DNA from: JBMYYE01 sp049609065
Lineage (GTDB): Bacteria; Pseudomonadota; Alphaproteobacteria; Rhodobacterales; Rhodobacteraceae
Direction of reading: 5' to 3'
DNA length: 16,036 bases
Assembly: GCA_049609065.1 (NCBI GenBank)
Contig: JBMYYE010000053.1
Span: 1 to 16,036 of the forward strand
Each line of letters begins with the position of its first letter. The stretch's first letter is position 1. The position numbers and the translations under genes were made by a program. The notes beneath the pieces were generated by a model. It was not told the origin of the DNA, made no database searches, and saw only the letters and a program-made list of their open reading frames with translations. Positions 7,426-15,852 of the stretch are shown here, one piece after another.

Positions 7426-8700
7426 TTAGAGCGACCAAAACCGTTCTTTTTCGCGTGCATTCCAAAGCACACGAATTTTAAACCCAGCATCGGTAGGGTC
7501 TTCAGATTTGATCAACCCTTCTTCAAAAAGCCAAGCGCGCTGACGACCGGCTGCATAGGGAATAAGGAGATCTTCTTCGATGCGCGGCTCAACAAGGCTG
7601 GCGGAGACGGCTTGCACAAATCCATCATATCCCTCGCCCGTCTGGGCAGACATCATGATCACATTATCGCGGTGTCGTGCGGCTTCTTCGAGGCCTTCAC
7701 GCATTTGGGGGCTTAGCTGGTCAATTTTGTTCCAAACTTCAAGCTGCGGCGTGTCATCGTCAACACCAAGCTGAGCCAAAATTGCGGCCACATCTTCGGA
7801 CTGGCTGTCGCGTAAGGGATGTGAAATATCGCGCACATGCACAATTAAATCCGCATCGAGCACCTCTTCGAGCGTCGCGCGGAAGGCCGCCACAAGATGG
7901 TGTGGAAGATCCGAAATAAAACCAACCGTATCTGAAAGAATGATATCCGTTTCATCTGGTAAGGTAAGGGATCGCATAGTTGGGTCAAGCGTGGCAAAGA
8001 GCATATCTTTGGCAAAGACCTCTGCCCCCGTTAAGCGGTTGAAAAGCGTTGATTTTCCAGCGTTGGTATAACCAACAAGCGCCACAATTGGATAGGGCAC
8101 TTTTTTACGGCTTTCGCGGTGCAGCGCGCGGGTTTTTGCAACCTTTTCAAGCTGTTTTTTGATGCGCCCAATGGCGTCATCAATGGCGCGCCTATCGGCC
8201 TCAATCTGTGTTTCACCGGGACCACCAACAAAACCAAGCCCGCCCCGCTGGCGTTCCAAATGAGTCCAAGCCCGCACAAGTCGCGTGCGCTGATATGAAA
8301 GCGCAGCCATTTCAACCTGAAGCACGCCTTCACGCGTGCGTGCGCGGTCCGAGAAAATCTCAAGGATAAGCCCTGTACGGTCAAGAATTTTTACATTCCA
8401 CGCCTTTTCAAGGTTTCGTTGTTGGACGGGCGTTAATGGACCATCAACCAGTACTAATTCAACATTCTGGTCATGAATACGTTCGCCAATTTCGTTGATT
8501 TTTCCGGAACCAAACAAATAGCCCGCGCGCATTTTTGACAGCGGTACGACCTCTGATCCGACAACTTCAAAATTTGGCATAGCGCGCGCCAAAGCGCAGC
8601 CTTCTTCAAGCGCGTCATCGGGATCCCGACGCGTTTTCGAAGATTTAATGTCTGGATGTAGCACCCAAACCCGTGTGGCTTGGGTCTCTTGTTCTTGCAT
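7426..8700 (-). CDS. hflX: GTPase HflX (ribosome-splitting / ribosome-associated GTPase)
   Basis: HflX binds the large ribosomal subunit and splits stalled 70S ribosomes during stress in a GTP-dependent way. The protein has 424 residues, within the family range. Seen: the HflX N-terminal domain with AGYLFGSGKINEI (59-71) and LVDGPLTPVQQRNLE (84-98); a helical linker; the family signature GGLGFVGGPGETQIEADRR (153-171); and the G domain with G1 GYTNAGKS (210-217), G3 DTVGF (257-261) and G4 NKID (324-327), plus a C-terminal extension. The ATG 8698-8700 overlaps the hfq stop by one base (TAATG), so translation is likely coupled to hfq. The hfq-hflX pairing is conserved in many proteobacteria. No recognisable terminator follows; only 20 bases separate its stop from that of the convergent acylase. 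Confidence 0.97.
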   Translation of the reverse strand: MQEQETQATRVWVLHPDIKSSKTRRDPDDALEEGCALARAMPNFEVVGSEVVPLSKMRAGYLFGSGKINEIGERIHDQNVELVLVDGPLTPVQQRNLEKAWNVKILDRTGLILEIFSDRARTREGVLQVEMAALSYQRTRLVRAWTHLERQRGGLGFVGGPGETQIEADRRAIDDAIGRIKKQLEKVAKTRALHRESRKKVPYPIVALVGYTNAGKSTLFNRLTGAEVFAKDMLFATLDPTMRSLTLPDETDIILSDTVGFISDLPHHLVAAFRATLEEVLDADLIVHVRDISHPLRDSQSEDVAAILAQLGVDDDTPQLEVWNKIDQLSPQMREGLEEAARHRDNVIMMSAQTGEGYDGFVQAVSASLVEPRIEEDLLIPYAAGRQRAWLFEEGLIKSEDPTDAGFKIRVLWNAREKERFWSL

Positions 8701-8939
8701 TAAAGCTGTTCTTCGCCTTCATAGAGGCTAATCGGTGCCCCTGGCATAATTGTTGAAATTGCGTGTTTATACACAAGCTGCGATTGCCCATCACGACGCA
8801 AAAGCATACAGAAATTATCAAACCACGTAATCACACCTTGGAGCTTCACGCCATTGATCAAGAAGATCGTCACAGGTGTTTTTGTTTTGCGCACATGGTT
8901 CAAAAATGCATCTTGTAGGTTCTGTTTGTCCCCAGCCAT
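8700..8939 (-). CDS. hfq: RNA chaperone Hfq
   Basis: Hfq is a hexameric Sm-like RNA chaperone that pairs small RNAs with mRNAs. The 79-residue length fits alphaproteobacterial Hfq, which has a short C-terminal tail. Seen: the N-terminal QNLQDAFLNHVRK (6-18), with residues for proximal-face RNA binding; the Sm1 motif VTIFLINGVKLQGVITWFDN (23-42); and the Sm2 motif YKHAIST (57-63). Rim positions read RKTK (17-20), less arginine-rich than the E. coli RRER patch, as is usual outside enterobacteria. The start ATG 8937-8939 has AGGAA 7 bases upstream. It lies 160 bases downstream of trkH and overlaps hflX by 1 base, so a promoter in that gap plus readthrough is plausible. Confidence 0.98.
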   Translation of the reverse strand: MAGDKQNLQDAFLNHVRKTKTPVTIFLINGVKLQGVITWFDNFCMLLRRDGQSQLVYKHAISTIMPGAPISLYEGEEQL

Positions 8940-9099
8940 CAGCGTTTCCTATTCATTCTTTTTATTTTTCTTACTCGCCCGTGTGGTTGATCCCCGAACG
9001 TTCCTAATGGTAAATTATGGGCGGCAAATACCAAAACATCCACCCCTTTTTTGAATAATTCTAGTTTTTAAGCCAAAAATTAATGCTTTGGCGCCGTAT
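8940..9099 (-). promoter_or_regulatory. hfq leader / trkH-hfq gap with candidate promoter
   Basis: This is the second-longest gap in the window and the natural place for an hfq-hflX promoter. On the minus strand a CATAAT -10-like box (9014-9019) lies 17 bases after a poor -35-like TGGATG (9037-9042). An imperfect terminator-like inverted repeat, GCCAAA (9072-9077) with TTTGGC (9087-9092), lies just after the trkH stop but is followed by no U-run. An 8-bp palindrome GAACGTTC sits at 8996-9003. None of these is strong on its own. Confidence 0.3.
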
Positions 9100-10638
9100 T
9101 TAGGCTTTCCGCCAATAAATCGGGTTTAATAAAGCCACCAGAGCCAGCGTTTCAATTCGACCAATAATCATCGCAAGGATAAGCGCCCATTTGTTGCCCG
9201 CGCCAAACGCCTCAAGGTTTAGGGGCTCTGCCAAAGCAACTTCCACCAATGGCCCTGCATTGGTCAACATGGCTGAGCTGGTGATAATTGCGGCTTCAAA
9301 CGGCATGCCGGTGGCGGAAAACAAAACCACAAAAAGCGCCAAAGTCATTGCAAAAAGCATGAAGAAAATCCATGCGATCACCGCACCTTGACGGCGAAAA
9401 TGCCGCTTGGTTTGGCCAACGCCGCCAATCGCATGTGGGTGGGACAGCCGATCCATTTCACGGCGCGAATGCTGATAAAGGGCATAGACCCGTAGGAGTT
9501 TCACCCCGCCTGCAGTTGTGGCGATACCGCCGCCAATCATAGACAACCCAACCAAAATGAGCCCTGGCGTTGGCAACCCGGACCACGCCCGCGCGAGGCT
9601 CCAATCAGCGCTTTCAAACCCCGTGGTTGTCAAGAAGGAGGCGACCGTAAACACCGATCCCCAAATCGCATGAAACGTATCCATGAGGCTGGCCTTGCTT
9701 TCAAACTCAAGGCTGGCAAACCAGTGGCGTAAAAACAAAAATAAAGATGTGAGCACGATAATCAAAAGAGAAAGCCGCAGTTCGGGGTCCTCCTTCAGGC
9801 GGATAAAAAGATCCTCAGATTGGCTTTTCATGTAAAGCACCCGTGTCAGTGCAAAGATGAAGAATAAAAACACGGCCCCTTCGCCCAACAGGCCGCTATT
9901 GGCATTTTCAAGACCGCCAATCGGGGAAATCCCGCTTGTTGCGATCGTCGACATCGCATGGCACAGGGCCACAAATGGCGTATCCCCAAGGAAAAGCAGT
10001 GACAGCCACAAAATGGCAGTGATCGTCACATAGATCGGGAACAGCATCCCGCCATAGCGCGAGAAGCGCTCAACCAGATTAAACTGACGTTCGATCTGTG
10101 TAAAATGCGTGTCAATTTGGCCTGCGGTAGAACGAGAGGATACTTCGAACCCGCCCAAATTCAGCGGTGCAAAGACCGCAAGCGCACTGGTCCAGATGAA
10201 AAAGCCCCCCATCCAGCCCACCTGAGCGCGCCAGAGATGCAAGCTCGGCGACAGGCGATCAGGATCAGGGTATAGCGTCATTCCCGTGGTGGTGAAGCTT
10301 GAGACCATTTCCACATAGGCGTTTAGAAATGTTGTGTTGCGTACAGCTTCGAAAAAAGGAATGGCAAAAATAACGGGCAAGAGAAAATAGGCAAAAGCCA
10401 ATGGCAAAAGCGACGTTTCTGAGCGCAGGGCGCGCGTTTCATTGCGGGATGGACGATGCGTCGCAATCGCGAGCAAAACCACCAGAAATGACAAAACGAC
10501 ACCCCCGTAAAGGAAGACGCGTCCAGTAAATGGATCACCCGATACGCCTGCAAAAACAGCAGGTAACAACATTGACAGCGCCGCCACCCCCATCAACGTC
10601 ACAATGAGCGGCAGGTCATATAAGTAGCGCCGTATCAT
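9100..10638 (-). CDS. trkH: Trk-type potassium uptake channel subunit TrkH
   Basis: TrkH is the ion-conducting inner-membrane subunit of the Trk K+ uptake system, gated by the TrkA ring. The protein has 512 residues and about ten hydrophobic segments plus pore helices. Seen: the four M-P-M repeats with selectivity-filter glycines in TTTGMT (about G119), ATSGIS (G236), TTTGFE (G340) and TNAGP (G462). The glycine-rich intramembrane gate loop GGGIATTAGGVKLLR lies at about 369-383. ATG 10636-10638 (MIRRYLYDLP) is chosen because it leads directly into the first membrane segment and lies 1 base after the trkA stop. The frame extends upstream to 10731 within trkA, but that would add 31 non-conserved residues. 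There is only a poor Shine-Dalgarno (AGG adjacent to ATG), suggesting translational coupling to trkA. Confidence 0.95.
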   Translation of the reverse strand: MIRRYLYDLPLIVTLMGVAALSMLLPAVFAGVSGDPFTGRVFLYGGVVLSFLVVLLAIATHRPSRNETRALRSETSLLPLAFAYFLLPVIFAIPFFEAVRNTTFLNAYVEMVSSFTTTGMTLYPDPDRLSPSLHLWRAQVGWMGGFFIWTSALAVFAPLNLGGFEVSSRSTAGQIDTHFTQIERQFNLVERFSRYGGMLFPIYVTITAILWLSLLFLGDTPFVALCHAMSTIATSGISPIGGLENANSGLLGEGAVFLFFIFALTRVLYMKSQSEDLFIRLKEDPELRLSLLIIVLTSLFLFLRHWFASLEFESKASLMDTFHAIWGSVFTVASFLTTTGFESADWSLARAWSGLPTPGLILVGLSMIGGGIATTAGGVKLLRVYALYQHSRREMDRLSHPHAIGGVGQTKRHFRRQGAVIAWIFFMLFAMTLALFVVLFSATGMPFEAAIITSSAMLTNAGPLVEVALAEPLNLEAFGAGNKWALILAMIIGRIETLALVALLNPIYWRKA

Positions 10639-10639
10639 C

Positions 10640-12016
10640 CTAGAAAAAGTCGATTGAAACTTGTAGGAGCTGTTCCACCGCAGGGATGTCACCCGCCATG
10701 GCAAAAAGCACAATGATATCGCCGTCATCAATCACCATACGCCCCGTCGGACGCAGCGTTTCAGTTCCTTTTTTGACGGCCCCAACGAGCACACCTTCAG
10801 GGAAATCCACATCCCGGAGCGCCTGCCCGGAAATTGGCGAAGTGGAAAGGACTTGGGCTTCAATGACTTCCGCTTCGGCATCCCCAATAGAATAGACATC
10901 GCGCACGCGGCCGTGACGGATATGGCGCAAAATCGATGACACGGTCGTCGCACGTGGGTTGATATAGGCGTCAATCCCCAATGGCGCCATCAAAGCGGCC
11001 ATAGACGGGTCATTCACCAAACAAATCGCCATTTCCGTGCCAATGGTTTTGGCCCGAACGGAGGTCAAAATATTGGTTTTGTCATCATCCGTTACCGTTA
11101 AAATTGCGTCCGCTTCTTCGATATTTGCTTCGCGCAGCAAATCACGGGACATACCATCACCGTTCAAAACAATGGTTTTAACAAGCTCATCTGCCGCGTA
11201 TTCCGCTTGGGCGCGGTCTTTTTCAATGACGCGCACCCGAACTTTATCAAGGCGTTTTTCAAGTTGGCGCGCCACATCAAGGCCGACATTGCCGCCCCCG
11301 ACAATAACGATGCGTTTTCGTTTTTCGACAGGTTTACCAAAGATTTCCATCGTGCGATTGATGTCTTCTTTAAGGGTAAAGACATAAATTTGGTCTCCGA
11401 CGAAAAGCTGATCCCCTGCGTTTGGAACAAAGATTTTTCCGCCACGACGCACGCCAACCACAATCGCAGATAAGGTCGAAAAAAGATCCGTTAACTGACG
11501 TAAAGGCGTATTCACCACGGGGCAATCATCGGCAATTGTGAGGCCCAAAAGCTGAATATCCCCCTCAAGGAAGGTTTCCGTATCAAAAGCAGATGGCACG
11601 GTTAGCCGTTTTATTGCCGCTTCTGCCACCTCTTGTTCTGGACTAATCACAACATCAATCGGCATGTGATCGCGCCGATATAGGTCCGAATAAATAGCAT
11701 CAAGATAGCTTTGTGAGCGCAATCGTGCAATTTTACGTGGCACATTAAACACCGAATGCGCCACCTGACAGGTGACCATATTCACCTCATCAGAATAGGT
11801 TGCCGCAATGATCATATCAGCATCACGCGCCCCTGCGCGGTCCAAAATATCCGGATATGACGCAAACCCCGTGATCCCTTGAACGTCAAGTGTATCAATG
11901 GCTTGGCGGATCAATTCGGCATTATTATCCACAACTGTCACATCGTTGCGTTCATTTGAAAGCTGGCGTGCAATCTGCCAGCCCACCTGCCCTGCGCCAC
12001 AAATGATGACCTTCAT
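10640..12016 (-). CDS. trkA: Trk system potassium uptake regulator TrkA
   Basis: TrkA is the cytosolic, nucleotide-binding regulatory subunit that opens TrkH in response to NAD(H)/ATP/ADP. The 458-residue length is that of the two-domain form. Seen: two RCK_N Rossmann domains with GAGQVG (7-12) and GGGNVG (240-245), each followed by an RCK_C domain; the first ends around residue 225 after FVGDQIYVFT and the second runs to the C-terminus. Acidic residues at the ends of the second beta-strands (VVD30 and IEK) agree with NAD(H) binding. The start ATG 12014-12016 has AAGGGG at good spacing. It follows ntrX by 87 bases and precedes trkH by 1 base. The ntrYX-trkAH order is well known in alphaproteobacteria such as Azospirillum and Rhodobacterales. 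Confidence 0.97.
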   Translation of the reverse strand: MKVIICGAGQVGWQIARQLSNERNDVTVVDNNAELIRQAIDTLDVQGITGFASYPDILDRAGARDADMIIAATYSDEVNMVTCQVAHSVFNVPRKIARLRSQSYLDAIYSDLYRRDHMPIDVVISPEQEVAEAAIKRLTVPSAFDTETFLEGDIQLLGLTIADDCPVVNTPLRQLTDLFSTLSAIVVGVRRGGKIFVPNAGDQLFVGDQIYVFTLKEDINRTMEIFGKPVEKRKRIVIVGGGNVGLDVARQLEKRLDKVRVRVIEKDRAQAEYAADELVKTIVLNGDGMSRDLLREANIEEADAILTVTDDDKTNILTSVRAKTIGTEMAICLVNDPSMAALMAPLGIDAYINPRATTVSSILRHIRHGRVRDVYSIGDAEAEVIEAQVLSTSPISGQALRDVDFPEGVLVGAVKKGTETLRPTGRMVIDDGDIIVLFAMAGDIPAVEQLLQVSIDFF

Positions 12017-12049
12017 AATAAAGCCCCTTAGACCTTGTTTCCTAGTGAC

Positions 12050-12083
12050 ATGCCAGAACTCAAGCCTTTGGTCAATCTGGCAT
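12050..12083 (-). repeat. 8-bp inverted repeat (hairpin) between ntrX and trkA
   Basis: ATGCCAGA (12050-12057) and TCTGGCAT (12076-12083) are perfect inverted copies separated by 18 bases, in the 87-base ntrX-trkA gap. In the transcript the stem would lie 33 bases before the trkA start. It is not followed by a U-run, so it is not a classical terminator. It could be an operator, an attenuator or a processing/stability hairpin. Confidence 0.5.
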
Positions 12084-12103
12084 CTCTAGGTGCTTGCCCC
12101 GCC

Positions 12104-13531
12104 TTATGACGCATCCCCTTTGGTGACGTCCGTATCTTCACTGCTGTCTTCTACCACCGCAACCCGTGCGCCAGCCTTTGCAGCTGTTACAATTTTTAAG
12201 GCTTTTAATTTGCGGTGGAGCGCTGAACGCTCCATCCCGACAAACGCCGCTGTTCGGGAAATATTACCGCCAAATCGATTGATTTGGGTCAAAAGATATT
12301 CTCGTTCGAACACCTCACGGGCTTCACGCAATGGCAAGGATGAAATCGCAACAGGAAGCAGCGTTGAATCGGTGGTTTCCCCACCTTCGTTTTGCGGGAT
12401 TTCACTGTCTTCGATGGCGCCGTCCTCAGGTCCCAAAATCAAAACCCGCTCAATGATATTGCGGAGCTGGCGGATGTTTCCAGGCCAATCCATGGATTGC
12501 AAGACCGCGCTGGCATCTTCGGCCAATTGGCGCAAAGGGAGGCCTTGGCTTTGATTGAAGCTTTCAATGAAATACGCGGCCAGATTGGGGATATCTTCGC
12601 GGCGATCCTCAAGGGATGGCACGGGCACAGGAATGACGCTCAACCGATGGAAAAGTTCGGATTTAAAGCGTCCCGCTTCGATTTCCGTTTCAAGATCTTT
12701 TGCGGTAGAAGACACAACACGAATGTCAGCGGGGCGTTTTACCGGGCTTTTTAGGGGTTGAAACTTATTTTCGACCAAAACACGCACCAATTTTGACTGC
12801 GTATCAAGGGGCAGATCCGCCACCTCATCAAGGTAGAGCGTTCCGCCTCCGGCACGTTCAATTGCGCCTTCATCGTGGCTGCCACCTTCTAAAACCCCAA
12901 AAAGAGCCGCCTCAATTTCTGTATCACTTAGCCCAGAGGGGCTAACCGTGACAAAAGGACCAGATGCGCGATCCGAATTGTCGTGGATATAGCGCGCGGC
13001 CACTTCTTTACCAGAGCCGCTGGCCCCCGTGAGCATCACGCGACCTAAACTGCTTGCGACCTTATCAAGTGCCGCCGTCATAGTCCGAAAAGCGGGTGCT
13101 TCGCCAATCATCAGTGAGGACGTTTCATCTTGGCGCTTTAGAACCGTATTTTCATGGCGCAACCGCGATGTTTCCATGGCCCGTGCGATCACGACCATCA
13201 GTTGATCAATATTAAACGGTTTTTCAATAAAGTCATAGGCGCCTTGTTTAATCGCGGCCACCGCAATTTCTACATTCCCATGTCCAGAAATAATCACCAC
13301 AGGCACATCGGGATAATCTTTCTTGATGACTTTCAAGATGTCGATCCCGTCCATATCGCTATCTTTAAGCCAGATATCAAGGATCATCAAAGACGGTTTT
13401 TGTGCTTTCACCGCCTCCATACAAGTTTCTGAATTCATTGCCATTCTTGTGGCATATCCCTCATCTTGGAGAATATCCGAAATGAGTTCGCGAATGTCCT
13501 TCTCATCATCAACAATAAGAATATCACTCAT
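12104..13531 (-). CDS. ntrX: Nitrogen-regulation response regulator NtrX (sigma-54-type architecture, no GAFTGA)
   Basis: NtrX is the partner of the kinase NtrY and controls nitrogen, redox, envelope and, in some alphaproteobacteria, cell-cycle genes. It has 475 residues. Seen: a receiver domain (1-120) with Asp8/Asp9, phosphoacceptor Asp52 in LDIWL and Lys104; an AAA+ domain with Walker A GASGSGKE (169-176) and Walker B LDEVAD (234-239); GNIRQLRNII (351-360); and a Fis-type helix-turn-helix at about 415-445 (GGNISRTAAF, RSALHRKLKAL). The stretch after ALFG (210-212) that holds GAFTGA in sigma-54 activators instead reads VLEGGSHDEGAIERA, as in other NtrX proteins, so direct sigma-54 remodelling is doubtful. 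ATG 13529-13531 is chosen because MSDILIVDDE begins the receiver fold; the start overlaps the ntrY end by 8 bases. The longer upstream frame is inside ntrY. Confidence 0.96.
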   Translation of the reverse strand: MSDILIVDDEKDIRELISDILQDEGYATRMAMNSETCMEAVKAQKPSLMILDIWLKDSDMDGIDILKVIKKDYPDVPVVIISGHGNVEIAVAAIKQGAYDFIEKPFNIDQLMVVIARAMETSRLRHENTVLKRQDETSSLMIGEAPAFRTMTAALDKVASSLGRVMLTGASGSGKEVAARYIHDNSDRASGPFVTVSPSGLSDTEIEAALFGVLEGGSHDEGAIERAGGGTLYLDEVADLPLDTQSKLVRVLVENKFQPLKSPVKRPADIRVVSSTAKDLETEIEAGRFKSELFHRLSVIPVPVPSLEDRREDIPNLAAYFIESFNQSQGLPLRQLAEDASAVLQSMDWPGNIRQLRNIIERVLILGPEDGAIEDSEIPQNEGGETTDSTLLPVAISSLPLREAREVFEREYLLTQINRFGGNISRTAAFVGMERSALHRKLKALKIVTAAKAGARVAVVEDSSEDTDVTKGDAS

Positions 13532-15788
13532 GTATAAACCCTTTATCTTGCGTGTTTGCCTGTTGCACGAGCCCGGTAAAGCGAATGATGGCTTTGGCCC
13601 CTTGATGCGTGTCCCCATCAAATGATGCCGCATCCACCAACGCGAGGCTCCCGCCGTGCTCTTCAATAATTTTCTTTACAATAGGAAGCCCCAATCCCGT
13701 CCCCTTATCGCGCGTTGTCACATATGGCTCAAAGAGCTTGGCGCGGTCTTCAGGAAGGCCGATGCCGTTGTCTTCGATTGTGATTTCCACATCTTGATCA
13801 CTAACAGTCAGTGACACACGAATTTGAGGGGAAAATTGGTCATCTTGGCGCTTTTCGCGGCGCGTTTCGATGGCTTCGCCACCATTTTTGATCAAATTGG
13901 TTAGGGCTTGTGACATCATGGTTGCGTCCAGCTCCACCCAAAGTGGATTAGGATGCAAGCGTGCGGAAATTTCCACCCCTGCTTGCCCCATATCTTGAAG
14001 CGTAACCGCATCTTGGACCAATGCGCGCAAATCGCAGGTCTGCCGATCTGGCTCTGGCATGCGGGCAAATTGTGAAAACTCATCCACAATATGACGCAAA
14101 TCCCCAGTTTGACGGACAATCACGCGGGCCATTTTTGTCAGGTCCTGGTGATCAGGTTCACTGAGTTTGGGACCAAATTTTCGCATAATCCGTTCGGCTG
14201 ACAATTGAATGGGGGTCAACGGATTTTTAATTTCATGCGCAATGCGGCGCGCCACATCCCCCCAAGCAGCCGTACGCTGTGCCATCACCAAATTGGTTAC
14301 ATCATCAAAGGCAATCACATAACCTTCAAGAGTTCCATCCTCTTGTAAACGTTCAGAAATACGCACCAAGAGATGTTCTGCCACCCCAGAACGTGTGAGC
14401 TTAATTTCTTGGTGGGCGGCGCCCCCGCTCTCTTTGATTTTATCCCATAGGAGACCAAATTCAGGCACCACAAGCGCAATATCTGTTGCGTCTTCTTTCA
14501 TATCCAATAGCCGCTCTGCGGACTTGTTGACGAAGGTAATTTGGCCATCCGCGGATAAGCCCACGACGCCTGAGGTCACCGAACTTAAAACAGAATCGAA
14601 CAGCCGGCGGCGGCGTTCAATTTGTTCCGTATTTTCAATGAGGTTATCACGCTGCGCTTTGAGCTGTTTGGTCATTTGGTTGAAAAATCGCCCCAGCATG
14701 GCAATTTCATCATCACCTTTTCCTTCGGGGACGCGCACATTCAAATCCCCGCCCCCAACAAGACGCGCCGCACCGGTAAGTTCCCCAATTGGTCGTGCAA
14801 GCCGTTCGGCAAACCACATCCCAAACCAAATCGCAGCCAGAATAATAATAAGCGCCACGCCGATATAAATCAGGCCAAAGCGTAGCAAAAGTGCACCGCG
14901 TTCCAAATCGAGTTCTTTGTAAAGCCCCACAGATTTTTTACTATCCGCCAAGAGCCCCAAAATCCGCCCATCCACGGCCCGTGAAATGTATATAAGCCGA
15001 TCTGGATAGCTGTCGAGCGTATAGAGCGCTCTGAATTCATTTTGTTCGAGATCCTCAATCACCACCACGTCACCGGCTTGAGCGCGGTCTAATTCTGCCT
15101 TTGTTGGGAGATCAAAGTCAAAAAGATAGGAATACTCACCGCGGGCTTTGATTTCACCTGCGCCATCAATGACAAAGGCCTCGCGCACCCCACGTTGCAG
15201 CCGCGGTTGCGCTTCGGTGAGCAAAATACGCAATTCCGCGTCTTGGTTTTGGCCGCGAAACTGACGTGAGTTGTTCAAAAACTGCGCTACAGCTTTAATA
15301 TCAACGGTCAAATCCGTTATTTCATCCGCCTCATAGGCCTCCGCTGCCGCGAGGGAGCGATCGACCACGGATTTTACTTTATCGGAAAACCAGCCTTCGA
15401 GGCCAAAGTTAACCGAAATAACAGAAAACACCGCGATGACAATGGTGGGCAGGAGGGCCAACCCGCCAAAGGCCGTGGACAAGCGCATATGAAGCTTGGA
15501 CCCAGCCGAATGACGGCGCCGCGCGGCAATAATCCGCGCCATTTTTTGCATAATGAGTGCGGCAACCAACAAAATGAAGACAAGATCCGCCAACAAAATT
15601 GAGCGCACCCACACACTATTGGTAACGCCACCCATTGGGCCAAGAAGCAAAAAAGTCGCGATAAGTAAGATCGGCGTCAAGACGACAACGCCAACGGTAA
15701 CCCATTGTTGCACCTTATAAAAAAGGCGCATACGTCCAAATTTTCGTGGCATCAAAGATGCGTTTAGGGTCGGCATAATGTGCGGCAC
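13524..15788 (-). CDS. ntrY: Sensor histidine kinase NtrY
   Basis: NtrY is the membrane kinase that phosphorylates NtrX. It has 754 residues from the GTG at 15786-15788. Seen, in order: hydrophobic segments at about 30-50, 61-80 and 105-128; a periplasmic sensor region to about 300; a membrane segment at 303-326; a HAMP domain (about 327-380); a PAS domain (about 395-500); HisKA with phosphoacceptor His518 in RRIAHEIKNPLTPIQLS; then HATPase with the N box NLIKNGGEAIE (631-641), G1 DNGIGLPE (673-680) and GTGLGLPIVKKI (696-707). The N box has Gly where Ala/Val is usual, probably harmless. The GTG start has TCAAGG 6 bases upstream; an ATG at 15776 (MPTLNAS) is the alternative, but its AAAGG is 11 bases away. 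It follows ntrC by 64 bases and overlaps ntrX by 8. Confidence 0.96.
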   Translation of the reverse strand: MPHIMPTLNASLMPRKFGRMRLFYKVQQWVTVGVVVLTPILLIATFLLLGPMGGVTNSVWVRSILLADLVFILLVAALIMQKMARIIAARRRHSAGSKLHMRLSTAFGGLALLPTIVIAVFSVISVNFGLEGWFSDKVKSVVDRSLAAAEAYEADEITDLTVDIKAVAQFLNNSRQFRGQNQDAELRILLTEAQPRLQRGVREAFVIDGAGEIKARGEYSYLFDFDLPTKAELDRAQAGDVVVIEDLEQNEFRALYTLDSYPDRLIYISRAVDGRILGLLADSKKSVGLYKELDLERGALLLRFGLIYIGVALIIILAAIWFGMWFAERLARPIGELTGAARLVGGGDLNVRVPEGKGDDEIAMLGRFFNQMTKQLKAQRDNLIENTEQIERRRRLFDSVLSSVTSGVVGLSADGQITFVNKSAERLLDMKEDATDIALVVPEFGLLWDKIKESGGAAHQEIKLTRSGVAEHLLVRISERLQEDGTLEGYVIAFDDVTNLVMAQRTAAWGDVARRIAHEIKNPLTPIQLSAERIMRKFGPKLSEPDHQDLTKMARVIVRQTGDLRHIVDEFSQFARMPEPDRQTCDLRALVQDAVTLQDMGQAGVEISARLHPNPLWVELDATMMSQALTNLIKNGGEAIETRREKRQDDQFSPQIRVSLTVSDQDVEITIEDNGIGLPEDRAKLFEPYVTTRDKGTGLGLPIVKKIIEEHGGSLALVDAASFDGDTHQGAKAIIRFTGLVQQANTQDKGFIHE

Positions 15789-15852
15789 CTTTGGCCTTGA
15801 TACACATCAGATGAAATAGATGCGCAGAGGTCGAAATAAACTTGTTGCCTTT

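Noticed and set aside
7417..7430. Palindrome TCTAAAAATTTAGA between acylase and hflX as a terminator
   Set aside because: AT-only stem of about six pairs, overlapping the hflX stop codon; too weak to call.
10639..10731. N-terminal extension of TrkH within trkA
   Set aside because: It overlaps the end of trkA by about 90 bases; MIRRYLYDLP at 10638 leads straight into the first membrane helix.
13532..13666. N-terminal extension of NtrX within ntrY
   Set aside because: The receiver domain begins at MSDILIVDDE; the extension is the out-of-frame end of ntrY.
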